In this document: in pieces, positions 17,810 to 26,283 of the stretch
Numbering within the stretch: position 1 is the first letter of the stretch
Layout: every line of letters starts with the position of its first letter
DNA from: Flavobacteriaceae bacterium PS02338
Lineage (GTDB): Bacteria > Bacteroidota > Bacteroidia > Sphingobacteriales > Sphingobacteriaceae
Reading direction: 5' to 3'
Length of the DNA: 64,000 nt
NCBI GenBank assembly: GCA_029959615.1
Contig: JASCOD010000004.1
Span: 356,781 to 420,780, forward strand
Made by a program: the position numbers and the translations under genes
Notes under the pieces: model-generated
The model's database searches: none
What the model was told of the DNA's origin: nothing
Seen by the model: the letters and a program-made list of their open reading frames with translations, nothing else

Positions 17810-19413
17810 AAACCATTTGAATCCTGTTCATCTTCGGGTGCTGCAACCAAGTCTTCCAAGTAGGTTTTAATATTGTAGCACATGGTTAGCTGTCCGGTAA
17901 CCACAAGCATCTCAAGCATTTTTTCGAGCTTTTCTTCATCAGTGAACCAAAGGGTGGTGCCAAATTCGGCAGCAGTCTCTACAATCTCCTTGATGTTATT
18001 ACCAATTTCATGATTATAGTCGCCATTTTTATGTCTTGACTTCCAGGTCTTTTCAGTAAGCTCCCTGATGAGCGAAGTAGAACGCCTGAAGTCATAATGG
18101 GGATGTTCATAAAGTCTTTTGTAGTTCAATCTTCGGATAACTTTAAGGAAAACTACCGATAGAAGCGTAAGTAGTGACATTCCTCTGTTAACCAGAAGAG
18201 GTTCGACACGGTGGTAGGATAGTTCCCCAATCTTTAATTTGGCCAATTTTTTAAAATAGAAAGGATCTATTAAAGAAAAGGTAGCTTGTTTTACTTTTTC
18301 ATATCGGGTAAGGCTTTCTTTGATCAGCCATCTTTTACATAAGAACAGTATAACTGAAAAAATCGGCAAGGTCAAGAAAAATCCGGTGAAAATATTGTTC
18401 TCGTAACCCCAAATTAGCGGAATCAATAGAGAAAAGAAGAAAACCATTAGCAGCACCCTATTGACTTGACTCAGAAAGGATTTTGCCTTGGCCACAATCT
18501 GGTTAAGTGTAAGCGATTTCCAATTGTTTTTCTTAGGCTGTTCATTAAAAGGTTTGTATGCATTCATATCGGGTGAAGCCACGTCCGAAACGATAATCAG
18601 ATCAAAATAGGGCCTCTCTAGGCCATTTTTGTACATCATGATACTTTCTACCCCTTGGTTATCATAAATGCCCCCATCCATGATGCCTGTGGCTTGGATA
18701 TTTTTCTCATCGTTTTTCTCTTTGAGTGCCTTTAGTAGAATTGAATCTTCATGTACATAATCATTAGGCCATAAGAGCGGTTCAAATCCTCCTGGAAAAC
18801 AGGAAGAAGAGGCGATAATGTCTGATAGCTTGATTTCTTTAGATACGGCTGTCGGTATACGAAAAGCATCGTTGCCGGTGCGTAAACGTGAGTCGGGATT
18901 CCTAAACCTAAAATTGATGGCGTTGGTAAATTCGGTAGCGTTGAACACTACCGATTTCAGATGGCTCTTCATATTGGAAAGATCGGCCAATGTTGCACCT
19001 TTGGTAAAGTGCTCTTCGTACTGCTCGGCAAAGGCATTGATCAAATTCTTGGCCTTATGCTTATTATTGAGTTCGCTATTAGGGTTCAGTTTTTCAATAC
19101 CTGTAGCCACTAGGTCAATGCTTTCTAGCTTGCCCATTAAGAAATGGTAGCAACTTTCGAATGAACTCCCATTCTGCTTCATTAAAGTATAAACAATACC
19201 AGTGATGGTACCTCCAGAGACGGTAGAGATCATTTCTACATGCTCTAAAAGTGGTTTTTCTTGATGCCGTAAATGGTTCAGGTAAGCTAGGCCTCCCAAG
19301 TGAAAGCTGGCAGCACGGTAACCACCGCCCGAGAGGCTGATTGCGATTTTTTCAAGTGGGTTTTGGGGCACCTTGCCTGTTGCAGGGATGCCTTGCTTTT
19401 GAATATTTTCCAT
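17683..19413 (-). CDS. Patatin-like phospholipase family protein with membrane segments
   Basis: A lipid acyl hydrolase of the patatin/RssA type, 576 residues from the ATG at 19413. A TTG two codons upstream (19419) is an alternative start. Oxyanion-hole motif SLSGGGYRAASF (about 26-37). The nucleophile elbow STVSGGT has Ser66, with Thr in place of the usual first Gly of GxSxG. The catalytic Asp lies in IMDGGIYDNQG (about 250). Residues about 320-360 carry two hydrophobic segments (VLLMVFFFSLLIPLIWGY and TLPIFSVILFLCKRWL), so the enzyme is probably membrane-attached. It begins 6 bases after the stop of the PHP-domain gene, so the two form an operon. Confidence 0.85.
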   Translation of the reverse strand: MENIQKQGIPATGKVPQNPLEKIAISLSGGGYRAASFHLGGLAYLNHLRHQEKPLLEHVEMISTVSGGTITGIVYTLMKQNGSSFESCYHFLMGKLESIDLVATGIEKLNPNSELNNKHKAKNLINAFAEQYEEHFTKGATLADLSNMKSHLKSVVFNATEFTNAINFRFRNPDSRLRTGNDAFRIPTAVSKEIKLSDIIASSSCFPGGFEPLLWPNDYVHEDSILLKALKEKNDEKNIQATGIMDGGIYDNQGVESIMMYKNGLERPYFDLIIVSDVASPDMNAYKPFNEQPKKNNWKSLTLNQIVAKAKSFLSQVNRVLLMVFFFSLLIPLIWGYENNIFTGFFLTLPIFSVILFLCKRWLIKESLTRYEKVKQATFSLIDPFYFKKLAKLKIGELSYHRVEPLLVNRGMSLLTLLSVVFLKVIRRLNYKRLYEHPHYDFRRSTSLIRELTEKTWKSRHKNGDYNHEIGNNIKEIVETAAEFGTTLWFTDEEKLEKMLEMLVVTGQLTMCYNIKTYLEDLVAAPEDEQDSNGFQDLPMATQQTLLLTLSNCQQHWEKFKENPYFLSEILQTSKK

Positions 19414-19419
19414 ATCCAA

Positions 19420-20553
19420 TTAGTTTTTTGCCCAAATGGGAGAGGTAACGATCTGGTCTCCGTCTTGTTGGGTAATTTTGGAAAAGAAATAGTAGGCTTT
19501 GCCAGTTGGTACGGTAAAGGTGTATTGTAGGGTGTCTAATGCAGAGACCGTCAGTTGTTTGGGCGCTAAGCCCTGCCCTGGCTCGCCGTAAAAAAGCGTT
19601 ATGCTTTTGATGCGGTCACCGGGATCTTCATCCGAAACACTTATTTTAATATCTAGGTCTGAAGTTGATTTGAGATAACTGCCCATAGGCTGGCCATTAA
19701 TAGTAAAGTCTACCTTGGTGTTCCAGTCCTGCGTGGCATAAAAGCGATTGGCCCGATAAGCATCAATAATGTCTTCTCTAGTTAAAGCCTTGGCTAATAC
19801 AGCAGTTCTGGAGGCCGTATGCCTTCCGAAGGTGGTATAGTGGTTGTCGTGGTCCATGGTAGGACCTACAATATAACCCTTAGAAAGTAGGTTGGTATAA
19901 TAGCTGTAGAAAGCCAATGGACGTTTTACGGAATAGTCTGTTAACTTGGAATCAAACTGACCAGTAGCAATGGCTACTCCAGTTATAGCTTGATCTGCAG
20001 TGAGGTTATATGGCTTGCTTTTTAGGTCATTGAAATGTGTCGGTTCTGGATGTGCTAACGTGGCAAATGTATTTGGACTTCCTGCAATTAACTGGAACAG
20101 GGCGCTGTAATCATTTCGGGGATTATATAATTCATAATTACCTTCTTCCCAACCAATGAGTTTGTCTATACCATAGATAAGTACATGCCCGCCATTTTTA
20201 ATAACACCATATTCCATACCGTATAAGGCTACGAATTTTCCCACTTCGGTGGCTTCTTTCGCCTCACGAATCCCTTTAGCATAATTGGAAGGTATCTTCA
20301 TTCCCGCTTGACGATGATTGTGTTCAGAAATACCGAGAAAATCCAACTGTTTAGTTTGTTTAGCATACCTATAGGCATCAGCAGGCGTCTTCACACCACT
20401 TTTTAGACTGTCTTTTGTGCCATCGGAATAGGAGGTATGGGCGTGTATATTACCAAAATAGATGTTATAGCGTTGGCCATAAAGATTTTGTCCATAAAAT
20501 GCCATAAAGGTTAGGACAAATAAAGAGCTGATAGCGTTTTTGTTTAATTTCAT
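19420..20553 (-). CDS. Secreted PHP-domain metallophosphoesterase-like protein
   Basis: A 377-residue protein with an N-terminal signal peptide (about 1-26, ending near LYGQ). The PHP signature IYFGNIHAHTSYSDGTKDS (about 31-49) gives the first metal ligands, and GISEHNHRQAG, HVLIYGI, ATLAHPEP and TMDHDNHYT supply further His/Asp residues. This arrangement fits the CehA/McbA-like branch of PHP hydrolases. The C-terminal 90 residues are a beta-sandwich. Periplasmic or secreted phosphoesterase activity is inferred; the substrate is unknown. First gene of a two-gene unit with the patatin-like protein, which suggests joint action on phospholipids or lipid-derived phosphodiesters. Confidence 0.8.
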   Translation of the reverse strand: MKLNKNAISSLFVLTFMAFYGQNLYGQRYNIYFGNIHAHTSYSDGTKDSLKSGVKTPADAYRYAKQTKQLDFLGISEHNHRQAGMKIPSNYAKGIREAKEATEVGKFVALYGMEYGVIKNGGHVLIYGIDKLIGWEEGNYELYNPRNDYSALFQLIAGSPNTFATLAHPEPTHFNDLKSKPYNLTADQAITGVAIATGQFDSKLTDYSVKRPLAFYSYYTNLLSKGYIVGPTMDHDNHYTTFGRHTASRTAVLAKALTREDIIDAYRANRFYATQDWNTKVDFTINGQPMGSYLKSTSDLDIKISVSDEDPGDRIKSITLFYGEPGQGLAPKQLTVSALDTLQYTFTVPTGKAYYFFSKITQQDGDQIVTSPIWAKN

Positions 20554-21181
20554 GAGAACGGGTTTGAGCGGTTAATTAAACTTAGGAGTATTTTTTCTAA
20601 ACTCCAAATAATTTGAATTTTATTTTAAGTTTCAATTATTTGGTGTACAGTGTTTTATAGCTATCTGTTGAGCTGGTTTTGAGGTGAAGAAACACCAAAC
20701 TATTACCACCAAACTATTCCTCCGACACATCGGGAAATAAACCCACCATCCGCTCATTTCCGTCATTCCAGACTTGATCTGGAATCGTAATGCCCCAAAA
20801 TTCCCTCTCATTTTCAAGGAGTACCTGTCCCATTATGTTATCGTCATCCTCAACTCGATTGGGGATCTTAAAGCAATAGTATTTTAAACTATACTCTCTA
20901 CGCCCTGCCATCCTTTCCACCTTGTCATCTCGACGGTTAGGAGAGATCTATTTATTTTATATTGCTCATCAGCCCAGGGTTAAAACCGCAGGGCTACAAA
21001 TAAACCACAAACCGTTCCTATTTCGTCATCCTCAACTCGATTGGGGATCTTAATGCGTTAGTGTTTAAACCACGCTATCAAATGAACTAATGAGCAAATG
21101 AACCAATAAACCCGCAACCCATATTTCCATAATTCCAATCTTTCCCTTAAATTAGCCTAAGCAAAAATTGTCAGTCTGAGC
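20554..21181. repeat. Repeat-rich spacer
   Basis: 628 bases with the AGCCC...GGGCT palindrome (20969-20993), two copies of 'cctcaactcgattggggat' (about 20850 and 21030), the AATGAAC repeat remnant (21081-21107), and 'gtctgagcttgtcgaag' at the right edge, which runs into the next gene's start. Confidence 0.65.
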
Positions 21182-21997
21182 TTGTCGAAGACCCATCTTT
21201 CGCCCTTAAAAAAAAACAACCAATTGCTTGCTCTCCAAAAATACGCCAAAGCCTTTGCCAAACTCAAACGAGGCGGCACCAAATACGGTGCAGCACCACA
21301 TAAGCCTATCTTGCTATTAACCCTAATCGAACTCATCGAAAAAGGTATCGTACCCGATAACCGAGTATTCGTAGATGCCCAACTAGTAGGCACTTTTAAA
21401 GAAAACTGGCTCTTGTTGAATGATGCCGTAAGCAGAACTTATTTAAGGCAAGTATTGTTAGATACCTACTTTGCAGTAACCAAGAATAACCTTATTAATG
21501 CCAAGCAGCATGGACTGGGCTACCTTAACGACCAAACTTCCGATTTGCTCGAAGAACCCCAAGCCAAATTAAGGCACGTCAGCAAATACACCGAAGAAGA
21601 CATTTTTGTGCGCAATGGCCTATTTAAACGCCTAGTGCCACGCCTATACCAACAACAATGCAGCTTTACGGGCATGAGCCTCAGCAGTATGTATAAACAT
21701 AGCTTTATTGATGCCTGTCACATTGTGCCTTTTAGCCGTAGCCAAAATGATAGTGTAACCAACGGCATTGCGCTTTGTCCCAACATGCACCGAGCTTTTG
21801 ATCGTGGTCTGCTAAGTATCGATCAAGATTACCGCATCTTAGTATCCGAACATTTAACGGAAAATAAAAACCATCCTTATGCGCTCAGCGCATTAAAAGG
21901 AAGAAAAATCATATTGCCTCAACAACAAAACCATTACCCAGCGCAAGATGCTTTGGCTTGGCATAGGGGAAAGGTATTCAAGGGTGGATTGGGATAG
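21182..21997 (+). CDS. HNH endonuclease (HNH_2-like), start uncertain
   Basis: The protein has an N-terminal helical region (AFAKLKRGGTKYGAAPHKPILLLTLIELIEKG) and a C-terminal HNH nuclease module. The nuclease module contains CSFTGMSLSS, IDACHIVPFSRSQNDSVTNGIALCPNMHRAFDRGL (first catalytic His in the ACHI stretch) and a downstream LSIDQDYRI strand. This matches the HNH_2 type found alone or in defence contexts. The first in-frame ATG is deep in the gene. The usable start is TTG at 21182, inside a dispersed repeat, or TTG at 21221 after an A9 run. The 5' end may therefore be rebuilt by repeat insertion or hide a frameshift. Stand-alone, no methylase nearby. Confidence 0.78.
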   Translation: MSKTHLSPLKKNNQLLALQKYAKAFAKLKRGGTKYGAAPHKPILLLTLIELIEKGIVPDNRVFVDAQLVGTFKENWLLLNDAVSRTYLRQVLLDTYFAVTKNNLINAKQHGLGYLNDQTSDLLEEPQAKLRHVSKYTEEDIFVRNGLFKRLVPRLYQQQCSFTGMSLSSMYKHSFIDACHIVPFSRSQNDSVTNGIALCPNMHRAFDRGLLSIDQDYRILVSEHLTENKNHPYALSALKGRKIILPQQQNHYPAQDALAWHRGKVFKGGLG

Positions 21998-22050
21998 TCA
22001 TGTATGATAACATTTTGATACTAATGATATCTATACGCAGATGAAGATGT

Positions 22051-22575
22051 TTAGTCTTTGTAATAAAGTTGCGAAAACATGTCGGTAATCTTTTCATTCA
22101 GTTCTTCAACATCTTTTTTCTTATTGAGCATAACATACGAACTATTGCGTTCTTGATCTCCATGGGCAAATGTTTCTGTTCCAAAGTGATTTTCCATCGC
22201 ATGCTTATAAATTCTCCACCGCTTAGTATTGTCTAATTTTTCCTCAATCCTGGTAATTGGATCGTAGGTGTTAGAACCAATAAACCCAAAAGAGCATTGT
22301 GGGTTTGTTTTCCATACTTCGTACATTATTTTAACACAAGTGCCAACTACTTTCCTGCATTTGTGTTCGTTGGTCATTATATGAAATCTTTTTGGATGAG
22401 ATTTATGTTGAGTGCAAAAGTACTGCACAATATAGATATCATGGTCGTAATGTTCCAGTTCAACAATGTAGCGATGATTGTCGCTTCTAAAACCGAATTT
22501 CTTTATCCCTAGAATGTGTGGGTGTAACGACTTTGTATAGCCTAAACAATAAAAATTATAATGGCTTTCAAACAC
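22051..22575 (-). CDS. Hypothetical protein, 174 aa
   Basis: Not assigned to a named family. It is mixed alpha/beta and rich in aromatic residues and His: HYNFYCLGYTKSLHPHILGIKKFGF, YIVELEHYDHDIYIVQYF, and a C-terminal KDVEELNEKITDMFSQLY helix. No signal peptide or TM. The start is a GTG at 22575 that overlaps the stop of a 58-codon frame by one base, so coupling is possible. It is convergent with the HNH gene and borders the AT-rich island. Confidence 0.6.
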   Translation of the reverse strand: MFESHYNFYCLGYTKSLHPHILGIKKFGFRSDNHRYIVELEHYDHDIYIVQYFCTQHKSHPKRFHIMTNEHKCRKVVGTCVKIMYEVWKTNPQCSFGFIGSNTYDPITRIEEKLDNTKRWRIYKHAMENHFGTETFAHGDQERNSSYVMLNKKKDVEELNEKITDMFSQLYYKD

Positions 22576-22751
22576 TAAGGCACAAGATATTTATAGCCGC
22601 GAACTTGACTACTTTTAACCTCTTCGTCTTTTCTCAATACTATTTTCAAATAAACCCTAAAGCTAGGTTTTTGAACTCTTATACAATAACCAGCTTGTCT
22701 AATGGAAGTATCAGGTTTGTCTGTACTTAATTTAAATCCAATTTTTGACAT
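22575..22751 (-). CDS. Small hypothetical protein, 58 aa
   Basis: ATG at 22751, TAG at 22577-22575 overlapping the GTG of the downstream gene. The product begins MSKIGFKLST, is basic (many K/R) and ends in GYKYLVP. No family recognised. It could be a real leader gene coupled to the 174-residue protein, or the two could be one gene split by a one-base shift, since the frames abut at 22575. Confidence 0.4.
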   Translation of the reverse strand: MSKIGFKLSTDKPDTSIRQAGYCIRVQKPSFRVYLKIVLRKDEEVKSSQVRGYKYLVP

Positions 22752-22873
22752 CTTTTTATTTATAATTTTAAAGGCTGTTTTATTCTTTTAAAAGGTCGGC
22801 AAAGGTATAAATATTTTTAATAATTCTTTGTTGTAACCACCTTATCAACAACTAAATTATACTTTAAGTTTGA

Positions 22874-22993
22874 TATAAACAAGTAGCTGAAGCGCTCGAT
22901 AAAGCTAAAGCTAAACATGGTGATCTTGCTCGTGCTCATGATGCTGATGCATCAAGAAATGAACAAGGAGATGCTTTTGCTGCCCTAGGTTGA
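22874..22993 (+). pseudogene. Coding remnant without a start
   Basis: 39 sense codons ending in TGA and preceded by an in-frame TGA. They read ...VAEALDKAKAKHGDLARAHD... then GDAFAALG, Ala/Asp-rich with a helical pattern and GC-richer than the surroundings. It looks like the 3' tail of a lost gene, but I cannot name the family. Confidence 0.3.
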
Positions 22994-23759
22994 GTTTTTA
23001 GGGAGTGCTGCTATGTCGCGTATTAAAATTTAAGCAACGCTGTTTAAACGCGAAAATATTTGCAAATATATTTTTAAAAATAATTTAAAATATTTTTTAA
23101 TTGTTACATAGAACAGACACTCAACATGCTTCATGATAGGTGATTGAACCAATTTTATAAAAGAAAAACACTCTTCTTATGTGAAAAAAGAATCTGGTTC
23201 ACTCTGCTCGTAGTTGTTACAGATGAGAAAACTAAGAAGGAATATTACGGTTACGGGAAACCGTAATCTATTTTCGACAGACATGACAAACTTTGCTAAT
23301 GTCTTACTGACACATTTAGCTAAATAAGCAAATCATCAAATTACAGCTTAATCGGACTAATTGTCAGTGATAAAATAAAATTAAATTTCTTGTAATTTTT
23401 AAGTTGTGGAATTTTATTAGGTGTGTATTGTAGAATTAATGAGTAAATGTTTTCTCACAACTTATAAGAATGTTGAAATAAGTTAAAACAAGACCATGCA
23501 TCAAAAATAATACCTGCTTTTTAAGGTTTGCTAAAAGCTAAGTTGTTGCTTGGCAGTGTTTTGTTTGTGGCATAAAGTTTATGTAGATAAAAAAGGTAGC
23601 CCGCAAAAAGTTTCCCGACCGATGCGGACTTACCCATATAAAAACAATAGCTGGATAGCTATCATTTGGTTTTAAAACGCCGCAAAGGTAGAAATGTTTT
23701 TGGTTCTTCCAAATGTTTCTATTAACGTCTCTTAATCCTCCCGAATGATACTTTCCGCT

Positions 23760-23783
23760 AGTGTTAATTTTTAAATTAACGCT
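23760..23783. promoter_or_regulatory. Hairpin/operator-like palindrome before the TIR operon
   Basis: AGTGTTAATTT (23760-23770) pairs with AAATTAACGCT (23773-23783) with one G-T wobble and a TT loop. It ends 46 bases before the first TIR start. It could be an operator for a dimeric regulator or a 5'-UTR hairpin. No T-tract follows. Confidence 0.4.
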
Positions 23784-23829
23784 GATGCTTGCATTGGCTA
23801 TTACTAACCAAATATTAAGAAAGGGTATT

Positions 23830-24321
23830 ATGTCCGAAACGAAGAATGTATTTATTAGTCATCATCATAAAGACGATAAATCGGTAACAGACTTTACCAA
23901 ACTTTTAGCGGGGAAAGATTATAGTCTTAGGAATAGTTCCATAAGAGTTAATACTAAAAATCAAGAACGATTAGACAAAAAACAAATACCTGAACAAACC
24001 TTGAAACGACTTTTAAGAATGAAAATGCGCTGGGCAGGTACTTTCGTTGTTCTAATAGGTGCTCAAACTCATTCAAGAAAATGGGTGAATTGGGAAATAG
24101 AGCAGGCAGCTAAATTGGGTAAAAGAATTATTGGTGTATTTATGCAGGGTGGTAAAGATGCCGATATACCAGAGAATTTAGAAAAATTTGGTGATGGTGT
24201 TGTAGGTTGGAATTCGAGTAAAATAATAGATGCTTTAGAGGGTAAAGATGTTGGATGGTGCAACTCTGATGGTGCGCCTAGAAAACCAGAAAATAATGTT
24301 GTAAGGATAGGTTGTCAATAA
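23830..24321 (+). CDS. ThsB-like TIR-domain protein (MTH538/DUF1863 type)
   Basis: A 163-residue single-domain protein; start chosen at ATG 23830, behind an 'agaaaggg' ribosome site. Residues 6-16 are the first strand and BB-loop start (NVFISHHHKDD). Residues 71-79 (TFVVLIGAQ) and 85-91 (WVNWEIE) give the core strand and the helix carrying the candidate catalytic Glu (Glu89 or Glu91). This is the branch of TIR-like domains to which Thoeris ThsB proteins belong. ThsB proteins make cyclic ADP-ribose isomers from NAD+ on phage infection. First gene of an eight-gene operon; its stop overlaps the next ATG (TAATG). Confidence 0.82.
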   Translation: MSETKNVFISHHHKDDKSVTDFTKLLAGKDYSLRNSSIRVNTKNQERLDKKQIPEQTLKRLLRMKMRWAGTFVVLIGAQTHSRKWVNWEIEQAAKLGKRIIGVFMQGGKDADIPENLEKFGDGVVGWNSSKIIDALEGKDVGWCNSDGAPRKPENNVVRIGCQ

Positions 24322-24935
24322 TGGCAGTTTATGCATATAAGATTACTAGAGATTATGGTTTTGCTCCAAATCCATTTGGATCGTATTGTTCTTTAGCTTG
24401 TTGTAAACCACATATTAGAAAAAAGGCCGTAGTAGGAGATTGGATTATCGGCACTGGTGCTGTAGAAAATGGATTGTTAAATCATTTGATTTTTTTAATG
24501 AAAGTGACAGGTAAATTAACTTTTCAAGAATATTGGTTGGATGAAAGATTTAACTATAAAAAGCCTGTTTTAAATGGAAGTTTGAAGCAAATTCATGGAG
24601 ATAATATATATAGTAGTAAAGATGGAGATTGGATTCAGTCAGACTCACATCATAGTCTATATGATGGACTGCTTAACGAAAGGAATTTAAAACAAGACTT
24701 GAGTGGGGAATATGTCTTGATATCAAATCATTTTGTATACCTCGGAGATAAATATTGGAAAATTCCTGATGAGTATTTAGAGGTATGCCCTGGTAAAAGA
24801 CATAGAGATTATATAACTGTTCATAATGAGCAATTGGCTGAAGAATTTATAAACAGGGTGATTAGTAAATATGATTTAGGTTTAAGCGGTTTACCTCTTA
24901 ATTGGAAAGAATATGAACAAAAGAGAATTTTTTAA
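24321..24935 (+). CDS. Nmad2-type (nucleotide modification associated domain 2) protein
   Basis: A 204-residue protein. The N-terminus YAYKITRDYGFAPNPFGSYCSLACCKPHIRKKAVVGDWIIGTGA is characteristic of the Nmad2 family, named by comparative genomics for its association with DNA-base modification gene clusters. The rest is alpha/beta with KRHRDY and a C-terminal helix. Biochemical activity is not established; roles in handling modified nucleotides have been proposed. The start is the ATG at 24321, which overlaps the TIR stop by one base and indicates translational coupling. It ends 3 bases before the next gene. Confidence 0.8.
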   Translation: MAVYAYKITRDYGFAPNPFGSYCSLACCKPHIRKKAVVGDWIIGTGAVENGLLNHLIFLMKVTGKLTFQEYWLDERFNYKKPVLNGSLKQIHGDNIYSSKDGDWIQSDSHHSLYDGLLNERNLKQDLSGEYVLISNHFVYLGDKYWKIPDEYLEVCPGKRHRDYITVHNEQLAEEFINRVISKYDLGLSGLPLNWKEYEQKRIF

Positions 24936-24938
24936 AGA

Positions 24939-25499
24939 ATGGCGTTAAATAGATATTATTACCCTACAAAATATGAATCTAGAGCAAGTGTAATTGCTTT
25001 AGGTATAAAATGTGTATTCATCTCCCATCAGCAAAGGGATAAAAATGAAGCTCGGAAAATAGCAGATTATCTAATTAATGCAGGAGTTGATGTTTATTTT
25101 GATGAGTATGATGGTGATTTGCGAATTAACCATCAGTCTAATGATGCTAAAGCTGTCACTGATTCAATCAGAAAAGGGATAAGCAACAGTTCTCATATGC
25201 TTGTACTGGTTTCTCCTAACACATTATATTCTACATGGGTACCTTTTGAAATAGGCTATGGTTATGATAAAACTGACTTACTTGTGCTATGTCTAAAGGG
25301 AATTCCTAAAGGAGGGTTGCCTGAATATGTAAGATCCGCCCCTATTATTAGAGATATTTGGGACATCAATCAATTTATCTCAAACACTCTTAATAGAGAT
25401 AGAGAGCAACTTTTTGAAAGCACTAAATTATTTAGTCATAGGAATAATAACAATCCTTTATCAGATGTTATGGACAATTTAATTTCTGAAACATATTAA
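24939..25499 (+). CDS. TIR domain protein
   Basis: A 186-residue protein with one TIR domain preceded by about 24 residues. KCVFISHQQRDKNEARKI (24-41) is the first strand and loop, and VDVYFDEYDGD (50-60) the second strand. LVLVSPNTLYSTWVPFEIGYG (88-108) holds the core strand and the helix with Trp100 and Glu104, the position of the catalytic Glu in NAD+-cleaving TIRs. It is the second of four TIR proteins in the operon and is not closely similar to the first, so it is not a recent tandem duplication. Confidence 0.85.
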   Translation: MALNRYYYPTKYESRASVIALGIKCVFISHQQRDKNEARKIADYLINAGVDVYFDEYDGDLRINHQSNDAKAVTDSIRKGISNSSHMLVLVSPNTLYSTWVPFEIGYGYDKTDLLVLCLKGIPKGGLPEYVRSAPIIRDIWDINQFISNTLNRDREQLFESTKLFSHRNNNNPLSDVMDNLISETY

Positions 25500-25501
25500 T
25501 T

Positions 25502-26281
25502 ATGAAATGGGCTGATTACTGCGTTATCAAATTGACAAAAGGTGAGAATGGTTTTATTAACACGATTGTTTGTTGTGAAGATTTAGGAAGTAGTTTAGGT
25601 GACAGCTTCGAGAGAAATAGAAGCTGGATGGTCGAACAAGTTTCTAAAGGTAAAACATTTTGTTCTATAAAGACCAATGAAAAGGGCGGATGGAATAACA
25701 TTGGGGAGTTTTCGTATGACGGAAGAATTTTTAAGTGGATGACTGTACCTAAAAATATTACTCAAAGAAAGACATTTATAAGCTACTATCACTATGAAGA
25801 TCAAGATTATAAAGAGAAATTTAGGAATTTATTTGGAGATCTAATAACACACAAATCTGTAGAAGATGGGGATATAGATTCAGATAATTCTGATGGATAT
25901 ATAAAACAGCTAATTCAGAAAGGGTATTTGTCAGATACTACTGTTTTAGTTGTCTTAATAGGTCCAAATACAAAACATAGAAAACATATAGACTGGGAAA
26001 TATCCGGTGCGCTAAATTACAAAGTAGGCGATAAGTATTCTGGGCTGCTTGGTTTATTATTACCCAATCATCCTGATTTTGGTACTGATAAGGCTACATA
26101 TAATTTAATGCCTGCTAGGTTAGCGGATAATTTTAAATCAGGTTATGCCATAATAAGAGATTGGACAAATGATAGAGTAAAGATGCAAGAATATATCGAA
26201 CTCGCTTTTGAAAAGAGATACACCCACTCTGATAATATAGATAACACCAAAAAACAAATGACAGAAAATACAAACGAATAA
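25502..26281 (+). CDS. DUF3892-like domain fused to a ThsB-like TIR domain
   Basis: A 259-residue two-part protein. Residues 1-80 resemble the DUF3892 domain (ADYCVIKLTKGENGFINTIVCCEDL ... GKTFCSIKTNEKGGWNNIG), a small beta-rich module of unknown role. Residues about 88-235 are a TIR-like domain of the MTH538/ThsB kind: KTFISYYHYEDQDY, TVLVVLIGPNTKHRKHIDWEISGALN with Glu166 as candidate catalytic residue, and GYAIIRDWTND near the end. The polar tail is probably disordered. The gene begins 2 bases after the previous stop. The N-terminal module may bind a trigger or partner; that is inference. Confidence 0.78.
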   Translation: MKWADYCVIKLTKGENGFINTIVCCEDLGSSLGDSFERNRSWMVEQVSKGKTFCSIKTNEKGGWNNIGEFSYDGRIFKWMTVPKNITQRKTFISYYHYEDQDYKEKFRNLFGDLITHKSVEDGDIDSDNSDGYIKQLIQKGYLSDTTVLVVLIGPNTKHRKHIDWEISGALNYKVGDKYSGLLGLLLPNHPDFGTDKATYNLMPARLADNFKSGYAIIRDWTNDRVKMQEYIELAFEKRYTHSDNIDNTKKQMTENTNE

Positions 26282-26283
26282 AT

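Larger units (their letters stand above)
22752..23829. other. AT-rich spacer at the left edge of the TIR island
   Basis: About 1.08 kb with no intact gene. It contains a coding remnant (22874-22993), a 9-bp inverted repeat ATTACGGTT/AACCGTAAT at 23244-23267, a 'gatgcggacttaccc' fragment near 23620 resembling the 45-kb repeats, and an 11-bp hairpin at 23760-23783. The composition is clearly more AT-rich than DNA to the left. No integrase or tRNA is visible. Confidence 0.6.
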
